From Collinsella aerofaciens (GTDB lineage Bacteria; Actinomycetota; Coriobacteriia; Coriobacteriales; Coriobacteriaceae), in assembly GCA_008668235.1 (NCBI GenBank), contig RQCP01000011.1:1-64000 (forward strand): a stretch of 64,000 bases of DNA. Direction: 5' to 3'. Under the pieces are notes generated by a model. The model had not been told where the DNA came from. It saw only the letters and a program-made list of their open reading frames with translations, and did not search any database. The stretch's first letter is position 1. Every line of letters begins with the position of its first letter. Made by a program: the position numbers and the translations under genes. Positions 1-10,108 of the stretch are shown in pieces.

Positions 1-316
1 AGCACTCGGCGTAGGCCATCCAGGTCTCCTTCGGGAGCTTGCTCGTCCCCAGGATGCGCTCGCTGCCCATGCCGAAGGTCCTGCCGCAGCCCCGGCAGAG
101 GTAGCGCTGCTCGCCGTTCTTCGATTTGCCCTTCTTCACGCCCGCGGCGGACCCGCAGCGCGGGCAGCGTTCGATTTCGTAGGCGGAGCCGGCCGCGTCG
201 TCGAACGCCGCCGCGCGGATCACGTCCCTGACGGACTCGGTGGCGCGGCGGCGCTCGGTCTTGCTGAGGTTCGCCATGCCCTTCTTGAAGTTGAGGCCCA
301 GATCTTCGGCGTTCAT
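1..316 (-). CDS. Zinc-ribbon transposase, N-terminal part (cut by window edge)
   Basis: About 105 residues are visible, reading from ATG at 316 off the window edge. A zinc ribbon stands at about residues 53-80, with CPRCG followed by a second pair, YLCRGCGRTFG. This arrangement, after a short helical N-terminus, is typical of IS1595-like and related DDE transposases; the catalytic DDE core would lie outside the window. A G-rich stretch (GGGGGCAGC) precedes the ATG. Neither the insertion-sequence terminus nor a target duplication could be fixed in the following 100 bases. The gene may be intact or a remnant; this cannot be decided here. Confidence 0.65.
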   Translation of the reverse strand, partial: MNAEDLGLNFKKGMANLSKTERRRATESVRDVIRAAAFDDAAGSAYEIERCPRCGSAAGVKKGKSKNGEQRYLCRGCGRTFGMGSERILGTSKLPKETWMAYAEC

Positions 317-400
317 GCTGCCCCCATCATCGCGGTCTATGGGGTCAACGATATGGCACCGTGGGGACACATGTATGTCAATCCTGGTCTAACAGAGCCT

Positions 401-490
401 TAAAAAATCATTCCCGTCCCAGAAAGACTGGTCTTCCGCCACACGTCACCCAAAATGATTTTTTAATCCCCGTCCCAGAAAAATCATTTT
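401..490. repeat. Nested hairpins with conserved CCCGTCCCA loop, at the dnaE end
   Basis: AAAATGATTTTT (452-463) and AAAAATCATTTT (479-490) form a perfect 12-bp stem around a loop that contains CCCCGTCCCA. The stem runs into the dnaE stop codon (489-491). A second partner, TTAAAAAATCATT at about 401-413, can also pair with 454-466, and a second CCCGTCCCA lies at about 413-421. Read on the minus strand the stem carries T-runs, so it may end dnaE transcription. The same loop with a different stem recurs at 21468-21502. Confidence 0.6.
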
Positions 491-3400
491 AGATAACCGT
501 CACGCGACCCTGGTTACCCACAATGGCCTTGGCCTCGGCCAGCAGCGGAATCGAGCGCGCGTTGACCTTGGCCGGCACCTCGGCACGTAGCACGCGCCCG
601 TCCACCTGCTCGATAAAGATCTCCACGCGGTCGCCGCCCGGGTTGGCGGTAAGCACCGTGGCAAGACGCGCCATATTGCCCTGGCTAAAGCGGCTGTTGG
701 GCACCATGACCTCAAACACCTTGGGCTTGTTGTTCTCCTCGTTAAGCTCGAGCGGCACGATCTCCTGCGCGATGATCTGGTCGCCGCGGTCCGAGCGCTC
801 GAGCTTGCCCTTAATGCGCACAAAGGCATCGGACAGCTGCGCGCCGGTCTCGGGATCGACCTCGCCGTACAGGTACCCCTCGGCCTCCTTGTAGGTCGTG
901 GGGAACACGACGACGGTGGCCTCGCCTTCCATGTCCTCGAGCTGCACGATGCCCATGGGGTCACCGTTTTTGGTCACGCGCTTGGACACGCTCGAGACCA
1001 TGCCGGCCCACCACAGCGCCTTGCCCTCGGGAATTTCCTGGTTGATGGTGCCGCCCGTAGGATTCTGAACTTCGTAGCCGGTGTCGATCTGCGAGAACGA
1101 GAAGTCACGCGCCTTGGCTAGTGCATACTCAAACGGGCGCAGCGGGTGGTCCGAGACATAGATGCCCAGAACCTCCTTCTCCTGACTCAACTTGAGGTGG
1201 CGGTCCCATTCCTGGCCATCCGGATCGGGCACGCTCACCTCAAAGCCCGAGCCCTCAACGTCGCCAAACATATCGAAGAACGACGTCTGGCCGCTCGCGC
1301 GATCCTTCTGGCGCTTTACCGCGGCATCGATGATGTTCTCGGGGTTGTTCTTGTCCACAAAGTGCATCATCTGGCGACGCGGATACCCCGTGGAGTCGAA
1401 GGCGCCTGCCTTGATGAGCGATTCGATCACGCGGCGGTTGGCCTGGCTCGAGTCCACGCGCTCGACAAAGTCGTGCAGCGTCTTAAACGGGCCGCCCGCC
1501 TCGCGCTCGGCGATAATCGCCTGCGCCACGCCGGTGCCCACGCCGCGGATGCCGGCCAGACCAAAGCGCACGCCCTCCTTGGTAGCCGTGAACTCGGTAC
1601 CGGACTCGTTGACATCTGGCGACAGCACGGGGATGCCGTCGTGACGGCATGCCGAGACGTAGTGCACGATCTTGTCGGTCTTGCCCGTATAGGACGTCAG
1701 AACGGCCGCCATGTACTCGTGCGGATAGTGCGCCTTGAGCCACGCCGTCTGCATAACCAGGATGGCGTAGCCGGCGGAGTGCGACTTGTTGAAGGCGTAG
1801 GACGCGAACTCGAGAACATCGTCCCAAATCTTCTGGGCGACCTCGCGCGTATAGTTGTTCTTGATGGCGCCGTTCATCCAGTGGTCGTAGGTGGTCTCGT
1901 CGGAGCCATCCTCCCAGTGGAGCACCGTCGACGTGAGCAGCTTGATTTTCTTCTTAGCCACGGGCTTACGGATACGCGAGTCCGATTCGCCCTTGGAGAA
2001 GCCGCACATCTCGACGGAGATGAGCATAACCTGCTCCTGGTAGACCATGGTGCCGTAGGTTTCGCCCAGGATGTCGTCCAGGCGGTCGTCGTAGGAGACC
2101 GCCGGCTCCTTGCCGTTCATACGGTTGATGTAGGACGAAACCATGCCGGCGCCCAGCGGGCCCGGGCGGTACAGGGCGATCAATGCTACGACGTGCTTGT
2201 ACTCGGTGGGCTTCATGTTCTTGATCGTGGCCGTCATGCCTGCGGACTCGACCTGGAAGACGCCGGCGGTGTGGCCGGAACCCATGAGCTTAAAGATCTC
2301 GGGGTCGTCAAAAGGAATCTCTTCCTCTTTGATGTCGATGCCGAAGTTCTTTTTGATGTTTGCCTTGGCCTTGGAGATAACAGTCAGCGTGCGCAGGCCC
2401 AAGAAGTCCATCTTGAGCAGGCCCATGTCGGCAACGGTATGACCCTCGTACTGGGTAATCTCGACGCCGCCCTTGGTGTCGAGCTTGGTGGGCACGTGCT
2501 CGTTGACGGGGTCGCGGCAGATCAGAACGGCGCACGCGTGCACGCCCTCGCCACGGGTGAGGCCCTCGATTGAGAGCGCCGTGTCGATGATGCGGCGGGC
2601 GTCGTCGTCCTTTTTATATGCCTCGGCAAAATCGGGGTTAAACAGGTCCTCTTTGCCGGGTTGCTTTTCGAGCACCTGCTTGAGCTTGACCTTGGGGTCG
2701 CTCGAGACCATCTTGGACAGACGCTGGCCCATGTAGACCGGGTAGTCCAGGACGCGAGCGGCGTCGTTGATGGCCTGCTTGGCCTTAATGGTCGAGTAGG
2801 TGATGACGTGGGTGACCTTCTCGGGGCCGTAGAGCTGGCGAACGTGCTCCACGACCTCGAGGCGCCGCTCATCGTCGAAGTCCATATCGATATCGGGCAT
2901 CTCGGTACGCTGCGGGGACAGGAACCTCTCGAACATCAGGCCGTTCTCGAGCGGATCGAACGCGGTGATGTTCATGGCGTAGGCGACGATAGCGCCGGCA
3001 GCCGAGCCACGGCCGGGGCCGACGCCAATGCCGTTGTCCTTGGCCCATTGCACGTACTCAGCGACGATCAAAAAGTAGGCGGCAAAGCCCTTGTCGCAGA
3101 TGACCTTGTATTCGTACTCAAAGCGCTCTTTGATGTTGACGCCACCGATCTCGCGCGTGGCCCAGTCGTCGCCATAGTGTTGGCGCAGGCCCTTCTCGCA
3201 CTCGCGGCGGAACTGGCTCTCGTGCGTCTCGCCGGGATCGAGCAACGGGAAGCGCGGCAGGATGATGGAGTCCCAGTCCAGCTCCACGTAGCACTTGTCG
3301 GCGATCTCGAGCGTGTTGTCGCAGGCCTCGGGGCAATACGGAAACATCGCCCGCATCTCCTCCTCGGTCTTCATGTAAAACTCCGAGCCGGTCATGCGCA

Positions 3401-4292
3401 TGCGGTTGGGGTCATCGACCTTGGCGTTCATGCCAATACACATGATGACGTCCTGCACGGGCGCATCCTCGCGGCGCAGGTAGTGGAAGTCGTTGGTGGC
3501 GATGACCTTGACGCCCACCTGCTTGGCGATATCGATGAGCGTGCGGTCCATCTGCTCGTCGGTCAGGCCGTTGTCGGTGGTGATGCCATGTTCCTGGATC
3601 TCGATGTAGAAGTCGCCGGGGTCGAAGGTATCGCGGAAGGTCTCGGCCCACTTGATGGCGCCCTCCATGTCACCGCGGTCGATGTATTTGGGGATGATGC
3701 CCGCGATGCAGGCGCTCGTGCAGATCATGCCCTTGGCGTGGCGGCGTAGGTTGTCGAGCGTCACGCGCGGCTTGTAGTAAAAGCCCTGCACGGCGGCCTC
3801 GGAAACCGTCTGCATCAGGTTGACGTAGCCTTCCTGGTCTTTGGCCAGAAGGATCATGTGGTAGAGCTCGGGCTTGTGGTCGCGGGCAAGGGTCTCGTCC
3901 GGCGTAAAGTAGACCTCGCAGCCAAAGATGGGCTTGATGACCAGAGGCGGCTTGAGCTCGTCGATATTGCCCTTCTCGTCCCACATGGCCATGTCCTTCA
4001 CATACTGGGCATGCTCGCGCGGGTTTTCCTCGGGGTCGGGCTCCACCAGCTCGTCGCGGCGGTCCTTTTCCAAGAAGGCCTTGTCGTGGCTCCAGGTTTT
4101 GTACTCGGGCGTGTTGTGATTGACGGCGTCGCAGGCCAGCGCCAGGTCGGGCACGCCATACATGTAGCCGTGGTCGGTAATGGCCACGGCGGGCATGCCA
4201 AGTTCAACGGCACGATTGACCATATCCTGGATACGGGTTGCGCCGTCGAGCATGGAGAAAACAGTGTGATTGTGCAGATGGACGAATGCCAT
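489..4292 (-). CDS. dnaE: DNA polymerase III subunit alpha
   Basis: This is the replicative polymerase catalytic subunit, 1267 residues, a normal DnaE1 length. The PHP domain opens the protein (HLHNHTVFSMLDGATR at about 5-20). The polymerase core carries the catalytic aspartates in PDIDMDFDDERR at about 465-476 and the GPGRGSAAGA block before it. A helix-hairpin-helix segment and an OB-fold (WWAGMVSSVSKRVTKNGDPMG) follow near the C-terminus. The start ATG at 4292 gives the usual MxFVHLHNHT beginning. The PHP region carries a charged insertion (about 75-110, DPEENPREHAQYV) that is longer than in short DnaE versions. It appears monocistronic; the hairpin at its stop codon is a candidate terminator. 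Confidence 0.97.
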   Translation of the reverse strand: MAFVHLHNHTVFSMLDGATRIQDMVNRAVELGMPAVAITDHGYMYGVPDLALACDAVNHNTPEYKTWSHDKAFLEKDRRDELVEPDPEENPREHAQYVKDMAMWDEKGNIDELKPPLVIKPIFGCEVYFTPDETLARDHKPELYHMILLAKDQEGYVNLMQTVSEAAVQGFYYKPRVTLDNLRRHAKGMICTSACIAGIIPKYIDRGDMEGAIKWAETFRDTFDPGDFYIEIQEHGITTDNGLTDEQMDRTLIDIAKQVGVKVIATNDFHYLRREDAPVQDVIMCIGMNAKVDDPNRMRMTGSEFYMKTEEEMRAMFPYCPEACDNTLEIADKCYVELDWDSIILPRFPLLDPGETHESQFRRECEKGLRQHYGDDWATREIGGVNIKERFEYEYKVICDKGFAAYFLIVAEYVQWAKDNGIGVGPGRGSAAGAIVAYAMNITAFDPLENGLMFERFLSPQRTEMPDIDMDFDDERRLEVVEHVRQLYGPEKVTHVITYSTIKAKQAINDAARVLDYPVYMGQRLSKMVSSDPKVKLKQVLEKQPGKEDLFNPDFAEAYKKDDDARRIIDTALSIEGLTRGEGVHACAVLICRDPVNEHVPTKLDTKGGVEITQYEGHTVADMGLLKMDFLGLRTLTVISKAKANIKKNFGIDIKEEEIPFDDPEIFKLMGSGHTAGVFQVESAGMTATIKNMKPTEYKHVVALIALYRPGPLGAGMVSSYINRMNGKEPAVSYDDRLDDILGETYGTMVYQEQVMLISVEMCGFSKGESDSRIRKPVAKKKIKLLTSTVLHWEDGSDETTYDHWMNGAIKNNYTREVAQKIWDDVLEFASYAFNKSHSAGYAILVMQTAWLKAHYPHEYMAAVLTSYTGKTDKIVHYVSACRHDGIPVLSPDVNESGTEFTATKEGVRFGLAGIRGVGTGVAQAIIAEREAGGPFKTLHDFVERVDSSQANRRVIESLIKAGAFDSTGYPRRQMMHFVDKNNPENIIDAAVKRQKDRASGQTSFFDMFGDVEGSGFEVSVPDPDGQEWDRHLKLSQEKEVLGIYVSDHPLRPFEYALAKARDFSFSQIDTGYEVQNPTGGTINQEIPEGKALWWAGMVSSVSKRVTKNGDPMGIVQLEDMEGEATVVVFPTTYKEAEGYLYGEVDPETGAQLSDAFVRIKGKLERSDRGDQIIAQEIVPLELNEENNKPKVFEVMVPNSRFSQGNMARLATVLTANPGGDRVEIFIEQVDGRVLRAEVPAKVNARSIPLLAEAKAIVGNQGRVTVI

Positions 4293-4532
4293 GTGATGAG
4301 CTCCGATGCGGGTTCGTGTTCTGACTGAACGATTTTACCGCACGGCGCGGACGGCACCCGAACCTAGCCAAACCAACACGGGTAGTCTTTTTGGAACCTT
4401 CAAAAAGGGGAATGAGGGCATCCAGATATATCGAGTATTACTGGAACCCCGGCGATGCGCGGAATGATTTGTGACGAATAGTCATGTCCATCAAGAAGGC
4501 TCGACGCTTCGGATAGCTCGTCAATCGATATA

Positions 4533-5732
4533 TCAATTCTTGGAGACCTGCATTCCTACCATTTTTAATGAAACGACGGCGGTAATTGCTATCGCGATTC
4601 CGCCAATAATACCGAGCGCTATCTGAATGGGATATAATCCTAACACATGTCCAAATATGGAGAAAAACATTGCGGAAAAGAGAGCCCTTACCAGAGATGC
4701 GATGGAAAGGATCGTCGCGCGGAGATCGTCCGCTATCGCGTCTTGGATTAAGTTTTCCGAAGTGATGTACACCACTTCTGGGAGAAAACAAAGCACCATG
4801 CTAAGGCCAAACAAACACAGCGGATTTGAAGCGAACCACGGAAGAATCATGAAAAGGCCAGCCTCAATTAGCATCGAGCCGCGCATGGTATTTCTTTTCC
4901 CGAAACGCGATGAGAAGAAATCTGCTGCAATGTAGGCCGTCGCATTTACTGCATAGGATGCACCGAAAAAGATTCCTATTATGGAGACGGGAGCATCAAA
5001 TGCGTCGAATACCAACTGATTCAAGTTGTAATAACTCCCGTAGAATCCGTCGAGCATGCTTGTGCCGATGAGGAGAAGCAATACCGCAAAAGCGGATTCT
5101 CCAACGCGCCAGGTCTCGCGCCTGAACATCTTGGCTGCGTCAAACCTCCCCTTTTCTGATCTTTCAGAACGGGTCGTTTCCGTCCTCTCAATGGGATACA
5201 GAAGGAAAAGCTGCAGGAGATAGAAAACGGAGACACATACGTAGAGGGCACTCCAAGATACTTGGGCAATGAAAGATCCGAGCACAATTGCCATTCCCGT
5301 AGCGATTGATTGCGCGGCAAGCAGCCGAGCGTTGATGGTGAGGAAGCGCTCTCCTTGACCGGCATTTCGGGCAATTTCATATAAAAGTGCTTGTTCGGAT
5401 CCCGATTGAAGGGAGTAGGCGAGTGCCTCAACAAGGGAAAGCACGACAAGAAAGGGGCCTGAGAGCAACAGCATGCCGGCGGTATGGAAGAAAAGCAGCA
5501 GCACGCCCACTTGAATCGAAAACTTCTTTCCAAAGAAATCGCCTATCAGCCCTGTTGGCAGCTCGAGGACGACCGTTGCTATGTTGAACAGGGCTTGATA
5601 AAGCGCGATTTCCGTAACAGACATTCCTTTCTCCGCAAGGAAAAGTAGAAATACTCCCCGATTTAAAACAAATCCCGTGAGAACGAAAAAGGCGGAATAG
5701 ACGTGCAGTTGCGTAGTGGCATTCTTATTCAT
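4533..5732 (-). CDS. Major facilitator superfamily (MFS) transporter
   Basis: A 399-residue polytopic membrane protein with about 12 hydrophobic segments. The loop between segments 2 and 3, LPTGLIGDFFGKKFS, matches the MFS signature (G-x-x-x-D-x-x-G-R/K-R/K). A partner loop with ADFFSSRFGKRNTM follows the middle of the protein. The substrate cannot be named; drug or metabolite efflux is a common role for this architecture. The coding sequence is clearly richer in A and T than its neighbours (many AAA, TTT and ATA codons), which suggests recent acquisition. It stands alone between dnaE and a DUF3284-like gene. The interval 4293-4532 holds no gene. Confidence 0.85.
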   Translation of the reverse strand: MNKNATTQLHVYSAFFVLTGFVLNRGVFLLFLAEKGMSVTEIALYQALFNIATVVLELPTGLIGDFFGKKFSIQVGVLLLFFHTAGMLLLSGPFLVVLSLVEALAYSLQSGSEQALLYEIARNAGQGERFLTINARLLAAQSIATGMAIVLGSFIAQVSWSALYVCVSVFYLLQLFLLYPIERTETTRSERSEKGRFDAAKMFRRETWRVGESAFAVLLLLIGTSMLDGFYGSYYNLNQLVFDAFDAPVSIIGIFFGASYAVNATAYIAADFFSSRFGKRNTMRGSMLIEAGLFMILPWFASNPLCLFGLSMVLCFLPEVVYITSENLIQDAIADDLRATILSIASLVRALFSAMFFSIFGHVLGLYPIQIALGIIGGIAIAITAVVSLKMVGMQVSKN

Positions 5733-5835
5733 TTGGCACTACCAACAACTATTTTTGTCGGGCCGCTCGCTACTGATTCGAAGCCTGAAGTGTTCACAGT
5801 TGATGTGAAGAGCGGTAAAGCTTTTGCACAGGGTA

Positions 5836-6342
5836 TCAATGGAATACATCCGAAGCGTTGGCAGTATCATCGGCGAAGGCGGGATTAGCCTTTACGCGGC
5901 GCTCACCCTCGATGTATTTGACGATTTGATCAATCGTCTGGTTGGCGTGGCTCTTGAGCTTGCGCTCATAGAGGAAGAGGCCGAGCTTGCCGCGCGTGCC
6001 AGACGTGTTGCCACCCACACCCTGAAAATCCTCGGTATAGGTGAGCTCGCAGGCACCATCGCCAGCAGGTGCAGCCTCATAGCGCATGGTATTGATGCCC
6101 GCCGCATACTGAAAACGGACCTCATAGAGGCACGGGTAGTCAAAGTGCTTGATCTTAACCTTGATCGCCGTGCCCTTGGCCTTGCCTTTTGCGGACTGGG
6201 CGCGCTTCTCGTACTTATAGCCGTTGAGCTTGTTGCGGCTGGGACGCTTGCCCGTGGCGTTCTCGATATCCTGCATGATGGACCCCGCCAGAGCGTCAAA
6301 AAGCTCCTCCGGTGTCACCTTAAGCGTTTTGGTGAGCTGCAT
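5836..6342 (-). CDS. DUF3284-like protein
   Basis: A soluble protein of 168 residues without signal peptide or membrane segment. It begins MQLTKTLKVTPEELFDAL, followed by a segment rich in Lys and alternating hydrophobic residues (AIKVKIKHFDYPCLYEVRF). This resembles the DUF3284 family of Firmicutes and Actinobacteria, whose fold recalls START/SRPBCC hydrophobic-ligand proteins. Members are often found near sugar-uptake genes, but no such genes adjoin here. No catalytic motif is evident. The last 15 residues are low in similarity to anything recognisable. An RBS (AAGGAGCC) stands before the ATG. Function unknown. Confidence 0.7.
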   Translation of the reverse strand: MQLTKTLKVTPEELFDALAGSIMQDIENATGKRPSRNKLNGYKYEKRAQSAKGKAKGTAIKVKIKHFDYPCLYEVRFQYAAGINTMRYEAAPAGDGACELTYTEDFQGVGGNTSGTRGKLGLFLYERKLKSHANQTIDQIVKYIEGERRVKANPAFADDTANASDVFH

Positions 6343-6427
6343 GATGGCTCCTTATTCGTTTGAACCGTTCGAGTCATTGTAACGCCCCAGGCTCTCCCAT
6401 GCGTTGCGGTGCCATTTGGACGATTGA

Positions 6428-6471
6428 GGGCTTTACAGCCGCAAAACTAACCAAATAGCACCGTAAAGCCT
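6428..6471 (-). terminator. Candidate terminator after addA
   Basis: GGCTTTAC and GTAAAGCC form a stem of 8-9 bp around an AT-rich 25-base loop, just downstream of the addA stop. No clear T-run follows, so the call is weak. Confidence 0.35.
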
Positions 6472-6478
6472 GAGGTGG

Positions 6479-9400
6479 CTAGAGGTTGTAGGTGACCACT
6501 TGAGGTTCGGCGGGTTCGACGAAGATGGCTGGATTCGCCTGCTCCACGCGGACGAACTTGACGGTCACGGCCTCAAAGCCCGCCTTGTGCAACGCATCGG
6601 CGTAGACGCGCGCCTGCAGGGCGTGCTTCTCCTGCAGCTGTTCCGGCGTCTCGTCCGGCGTGCCGCCCGTCTTGTAATCGATGACCAATGCGCGCGACGG
6701 ATCGGCCGGATCGGTGGCCAGTGCATCGATAGCGCCCTCAGCATAGGCACCGTAGCGAGCGATGTCCTCGTCCTCGCAGCCCAGCGAGAAGAACGGCACC
6801 TCGGCACGGATGCACGGCCACGCGAACAGCTCGGCACGAACCGACGACTTGAGCCAGCGATCCAGAGCGACATCGAAGCGCTCGCGCTGTTCCGGCGTCA
6901 GGCGCCACAGGCGCGCCAGTGCATCGGCACGCTCAGCGGGCAGCGCATCGGCACCCATCTCGATGAGCCACTGGCAGGCAGCGTGGAAGACCGAGCCCAG
7001 CGCCATGGGATTACCGGCGGGCTCGACAGCAGCCACGTCCGCATCCGTCATCTCCGAGCCATCCGACTCCGCATCATCGCCAGCCTCGTCCATGGGCACG
7101 CGCGTCTCGGCGGCACGGTCCTCGGCCTCGGCATGCAGCGCCGCGGCAATCGACGAATAGCTGTACGAATCACGCGCCGGGAACGGACAGATGCCCATGC
7201 GCACGCCCGCCGCCTGGGGATATACGAGTTCAAACGAATCGGGCTTGGGATCGGCAGGACCAGGCACAGTTGAGTGCGCAGCATTACCGGCGACATCGGT
7301 ATCGCCACGAACGAGCCTGCCCTCGGCATCCAGCGAAGCGTTAGCCTCAAACGCCTGCTCGCCAAAGGTAAAGTCAGAAAGCGAAATGAGCTCGTAGTCG
7401 CCCGACTGGGAGTTGTCGAACACCAGGCGGTCGGCATCGAGCTGGGGCATGTCCAGAGCGTCGGTCGGCAAAATACGGCGGAGCACGTCGTAGGTCAGAT
7501 CCGTCTCGACATCGAAGGTCGGCGCCGTCACCTTGCCACGGCTCACGCCGGCATCCATCGCCAAGATCACCAGCTCGCGCGCACGCGTCATGGCAACGTA
7601 GAGCAAGCGGGCCCGCTCCTCGAGCGAAAGCTGCAGATCATCGTTGCGCAGGCGAGCAAATGCCTCGGCAGGAGAACCCGTCGCGCAGACGTCCTCCATG
7701 AGCTCCGGCGGCAGCCACGGCGACGCGCCCTTGCCCTTAAACACATGCTCAAACTGCTTTTTGACGTCGTCGCCCTTCACAAAGGTACCGTCGGCGAGCT
7801 TAACGCCGTCGAAGCGTGCTGGCAGTGCCACGACCTGCGCTCCGCCCTCGACACGCCCCATCTGAGCCGCACCGGACGGCTTGCGCACGCCAAAACACTC
7901 GGCAACCGCTACGACCGGATACTCCAGACCCTTGGACGCATGCACGGTCATGATGCGCACCGCGCCGTCGCCCTCCTCGTTGAGGGCACCCGGGGCTTCC
8001 TTGCCCGCCAAGAAGCGGTCGAAGGCCAGCGCGATGGAACGCGGCGAGTTGCCGAACTCGGCCTCCGCCTCGGCCACGGCGTCGAGCGCCTTGAGCACGT
8101 TGGCGGCAATAGCCTTGCCCTCGGGACCACACTGTGCCAGACGCACAAACCAGCCGGAGGCATTGACCGCGTCGCGTGCGATGGCGGCGAATGAATCGCG
8201 GCCCACGCGACGAAGTGCATACCGCAGTACCTCGCGGGCGCGCGTCACGAGCGGCAAGCCCTGCAAGCCCGGCACATCGGAATCGCTCATGATGCCCGCA
8301 TCGATGTTGCGGCGCGAGGTCTCCCCCGTCTCGCTATCGAGCTTGGTCGCCAGTGCCAGGAACTCCTGGGCACCGAGCGCAAACATCGGCGAGGCGAGCA
8401 GCGGCATAAGGCCCTGCGCCGTATCGGCCGGATTGGCGAGCGCACAAGCCAGGGCGCGCACCGTCTGCACCTCGGCAGCCTGCGCAAAGACTGAGCCGCC
8501 CGCGATGACGCAGTCGAGCCCCTGGTCGCGGAAGGCCTGCGCGTAGACGTCGGCGTTGGTCATGCGGCCCAGCAGCAGCACCATGCCGCCCTGGGGCTGG
8601 CCGGCATCGGCAAGCGCGCGGAATCGCTCCGCGATCGCGCGGGCCTTGGCCTGTGTGCGCTCCTGCGTACTGCCGCCGGCAACAAAGAGCGCCTGGCGAC
8701 GCGAGGCGTCCGCCACCAGCGTGTCCTTGCGGCCGTCGCTCGCCTCAAGATCCAAAAAGCCCTGCATCAGGCCGCCGTCGTCGCCATCAAAGACGCGGGC
8801 CACATAGCGCAGCACCTCGTCGTGGCTGCGGAAGTTGCGCACGAGCTTGACGAGCTCGCCAGCAGGGGCGTCGGCCACGGCAGTCGCCTCGGGCGCGGCA
8901 GACGAGCCCACCTTGCGCTCCTGGCGACGGAACACCTCGACCTCGGCGCCGCGGAAGCGATAGATCGACTGCTGTGCATCGCCCACGGTGCACAGCGCGC
9001 GCTCCCCCGCACCCGTCAGGTAACGGATCAGATCGACCTGCATCTGGTCGGTATCCTGGAACTCATCGATCATGACCATCTTAAAGCGGCCCTCGTACGC
9101 AGCACGGATGGCAGGGTAATCGCGCAACGCCTCGTAAGCCATACGCAGCAGGTCGTTATTATCGAGGGCGGACTGGGCAGCCTTCAGCGCGCGGTACTCC
9201 GCCTCCACAGCACGAGCAAGCCCCACCAGCGCATCGAGCGCCGGGCCACCGCAGGCAAGCACGATATTGATAAACGCATCGGCGGCCTCGGCCTTGAGCA
9301 GCTCGACCTGCTCCTTGGGGAATGCCTTGCTCGCGCGCGGCATGGTGCACGACATCATGAGTCGCGCCGCATCCTCCATGGTTTTGCCACTCGCCTCAAA

Positions 9401-10105
9401 CGCGTCGATGGCATCGAGCGCCGTCTGCGCCTTCTCGGTCGCGGCCTTGCTTGCGCCTAGCGCCGCGCGATAGGCATCGGCGAGTGCCGAGGTATCGGCC
9501 TGGCCGCGCGCCACGCGCGCGTCGTCCATACCGCCCGGCAACTGGCTCGACAGCTCCAGCAGGTCGCGCACCAGACCCTTGATGGTCGTACCGCCGCCAA
9601 AGGAACCGCCCTCGCCCGCCATGGGATACCAGGCATAGAGGGCCTTGAGCGATGCCGCGAGCTCGGGGGCGGCATCGGGTGCCGTCGCGCGACCCAGCAC
9701 ATGCTCAACAGCCTGGTCCATGAGCTCGTCGGTATCGGTGAGCACCGTGAACTCGGGGTCGATGCCCAGCTCCAGCGCGTGCGCGCGCAGGATACGCGAG
9801 CACATGCCGTGAATGGTCGAGATCCACGCGTCGTCGACGGTCAGTGCTTCCTCGTCCATGCCCTCGTCGATAAGCGCACGGCGCACGCGGTCGCGAATCT
9901 CGGCCGCGGCATCTTTGGTAAAGGTAATGGCGAGCACCTGGTCCAGATGCTCAACGAACGGACCGGATTCGGGCGAGAGCGCATAGACGATGCGGCGCGT
10001 GAGGGTAAAGGTCTTACCCGAACCGGCGCCCGCCGAGACAAACAGCGGGCGGTCGAGCGTTTTGACAATCTGCAGCTGTTGCGGCATCAAAGTCGAAAGA
10101 TCCAT
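6479..10105 (-). CDS. addA: AddA-like UvrD-family helicase/nuclease
   Basis: A 1208-residue superfamily 1 helicase with a C-terminal RecB-type nuclease, the expected layout of AddA in the AddAB double-strand-break resection complex. Motif I is SAGAGSGKT (about 24-32), motif II is MIDEFQDTD (about 343-351), and QQSIYRFRGAE follows. Motif V is TVHASKGLEYPVV and motif VI is LLYVAMTRARELVI. The nuclease centre is VIDYKTGG at about 1140. The ATG lies three bases after the stop of the upstream addB-like gene, so the two are translated as a pair. The complex would unwind and trim DNA ends for RecA loading. Orthology to AddA rather than to mycobacterial AdnA is inferred from length and gene order. 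Confidence 0.88.
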   Translation of the reverse strand: MDLSTLMPQQLQIVKTLDRPLFVSAGAGSGKTFTLTRRIVYALSPESGPFVEHLDQVLAITFTKDAAAEIRDRVRRALIDEGMDEEALTVDDAWISTIHGMCSRILRAHALELGIDPEFTVLTDTDELMDQAVEHVLGRATAPDAAPELAASLKALYAWYPMAGEGGSFGGGTTIKGLVRDLLELSSQLPGGMDDARVARGQADTSALADAYRAALGASKAATEKAQTALDAIDAFEASGKTMEDAARLMMSCTMPRASKAFPKEQVELLKAEAADAFINIVLACGGPALDALVGLARAVEAEYRALKAAQSALDNNDLLRMAYEALRDYPAIRAAYEGRFKMVMIDEFQDTDQMQVDLIRYLTGAGERALCTVGDAQQSIYRFRGAEVEVFRRQERKVGSSAAPEATAVADAPAGELVKLVRNFRSHDEVLRYVARVFDGDDGGLMQGFLDLEASDGRKDTLVADASRRQALFVAGGSTQERTQAKARAIAERFRALADAGQPQGGMVLLLGRMTNADVYAQAFRDQGLDCVIAGGSVFAQAAEVQTVRALACALANPADTAQGLMPLLASPMFALGAQEFLALATKLDSETGETSRRNIDAGIMSDSDVPGLQGLPLVTRAREVLRYALRRVGRDSFAAIARDAVNASGWFVRLAQCGPEGKAIAANVLKALDAVAEAEAEFGNSPRSIALAFDRFLAGKEAPGALNEEGDGAVRIMTVHASKGLEYPVVAVAECFGVRKPSGAAQMGRVEGGAQVVALPARFDGVKLADGTFVKGDDVKKQFEHVFKGKGASPWLPPELMEDVCATGSPAEAFARLRNDDLQLSLEERARLLYVAMTRARELVILAMDAGVSRGKVTAPTFDVETDLTYDVLRRILPTDALDMPQLDADRLVFDNSQSGDYELISLSDFTFGEQAFEANASLDAEGRLVRGDTDVAGNAAHSTVPGPADPKPDSFELVYPQAAGVRMGICPFPARDSYSYSSIAAALHAEAEDRAAETRVPMDEAGDDAESDGSEMTDADVAAVEPAGNPMALGSVFHAACQWLIEMGADALPAERADALARLWRLTPEQRERFDVALDRWLKSSVRAELFAWPCIRAEVPFFSLGCEDEDIARYGAYAEGAIDALATDPADPSRALVIDYKTGGTPDETPEQLQEKHALQARVYADALHKAGFEAVTVKFVRVEQANPAIFVEPAEPQVVTYNL

Positions 10106-10108
10106 GGT

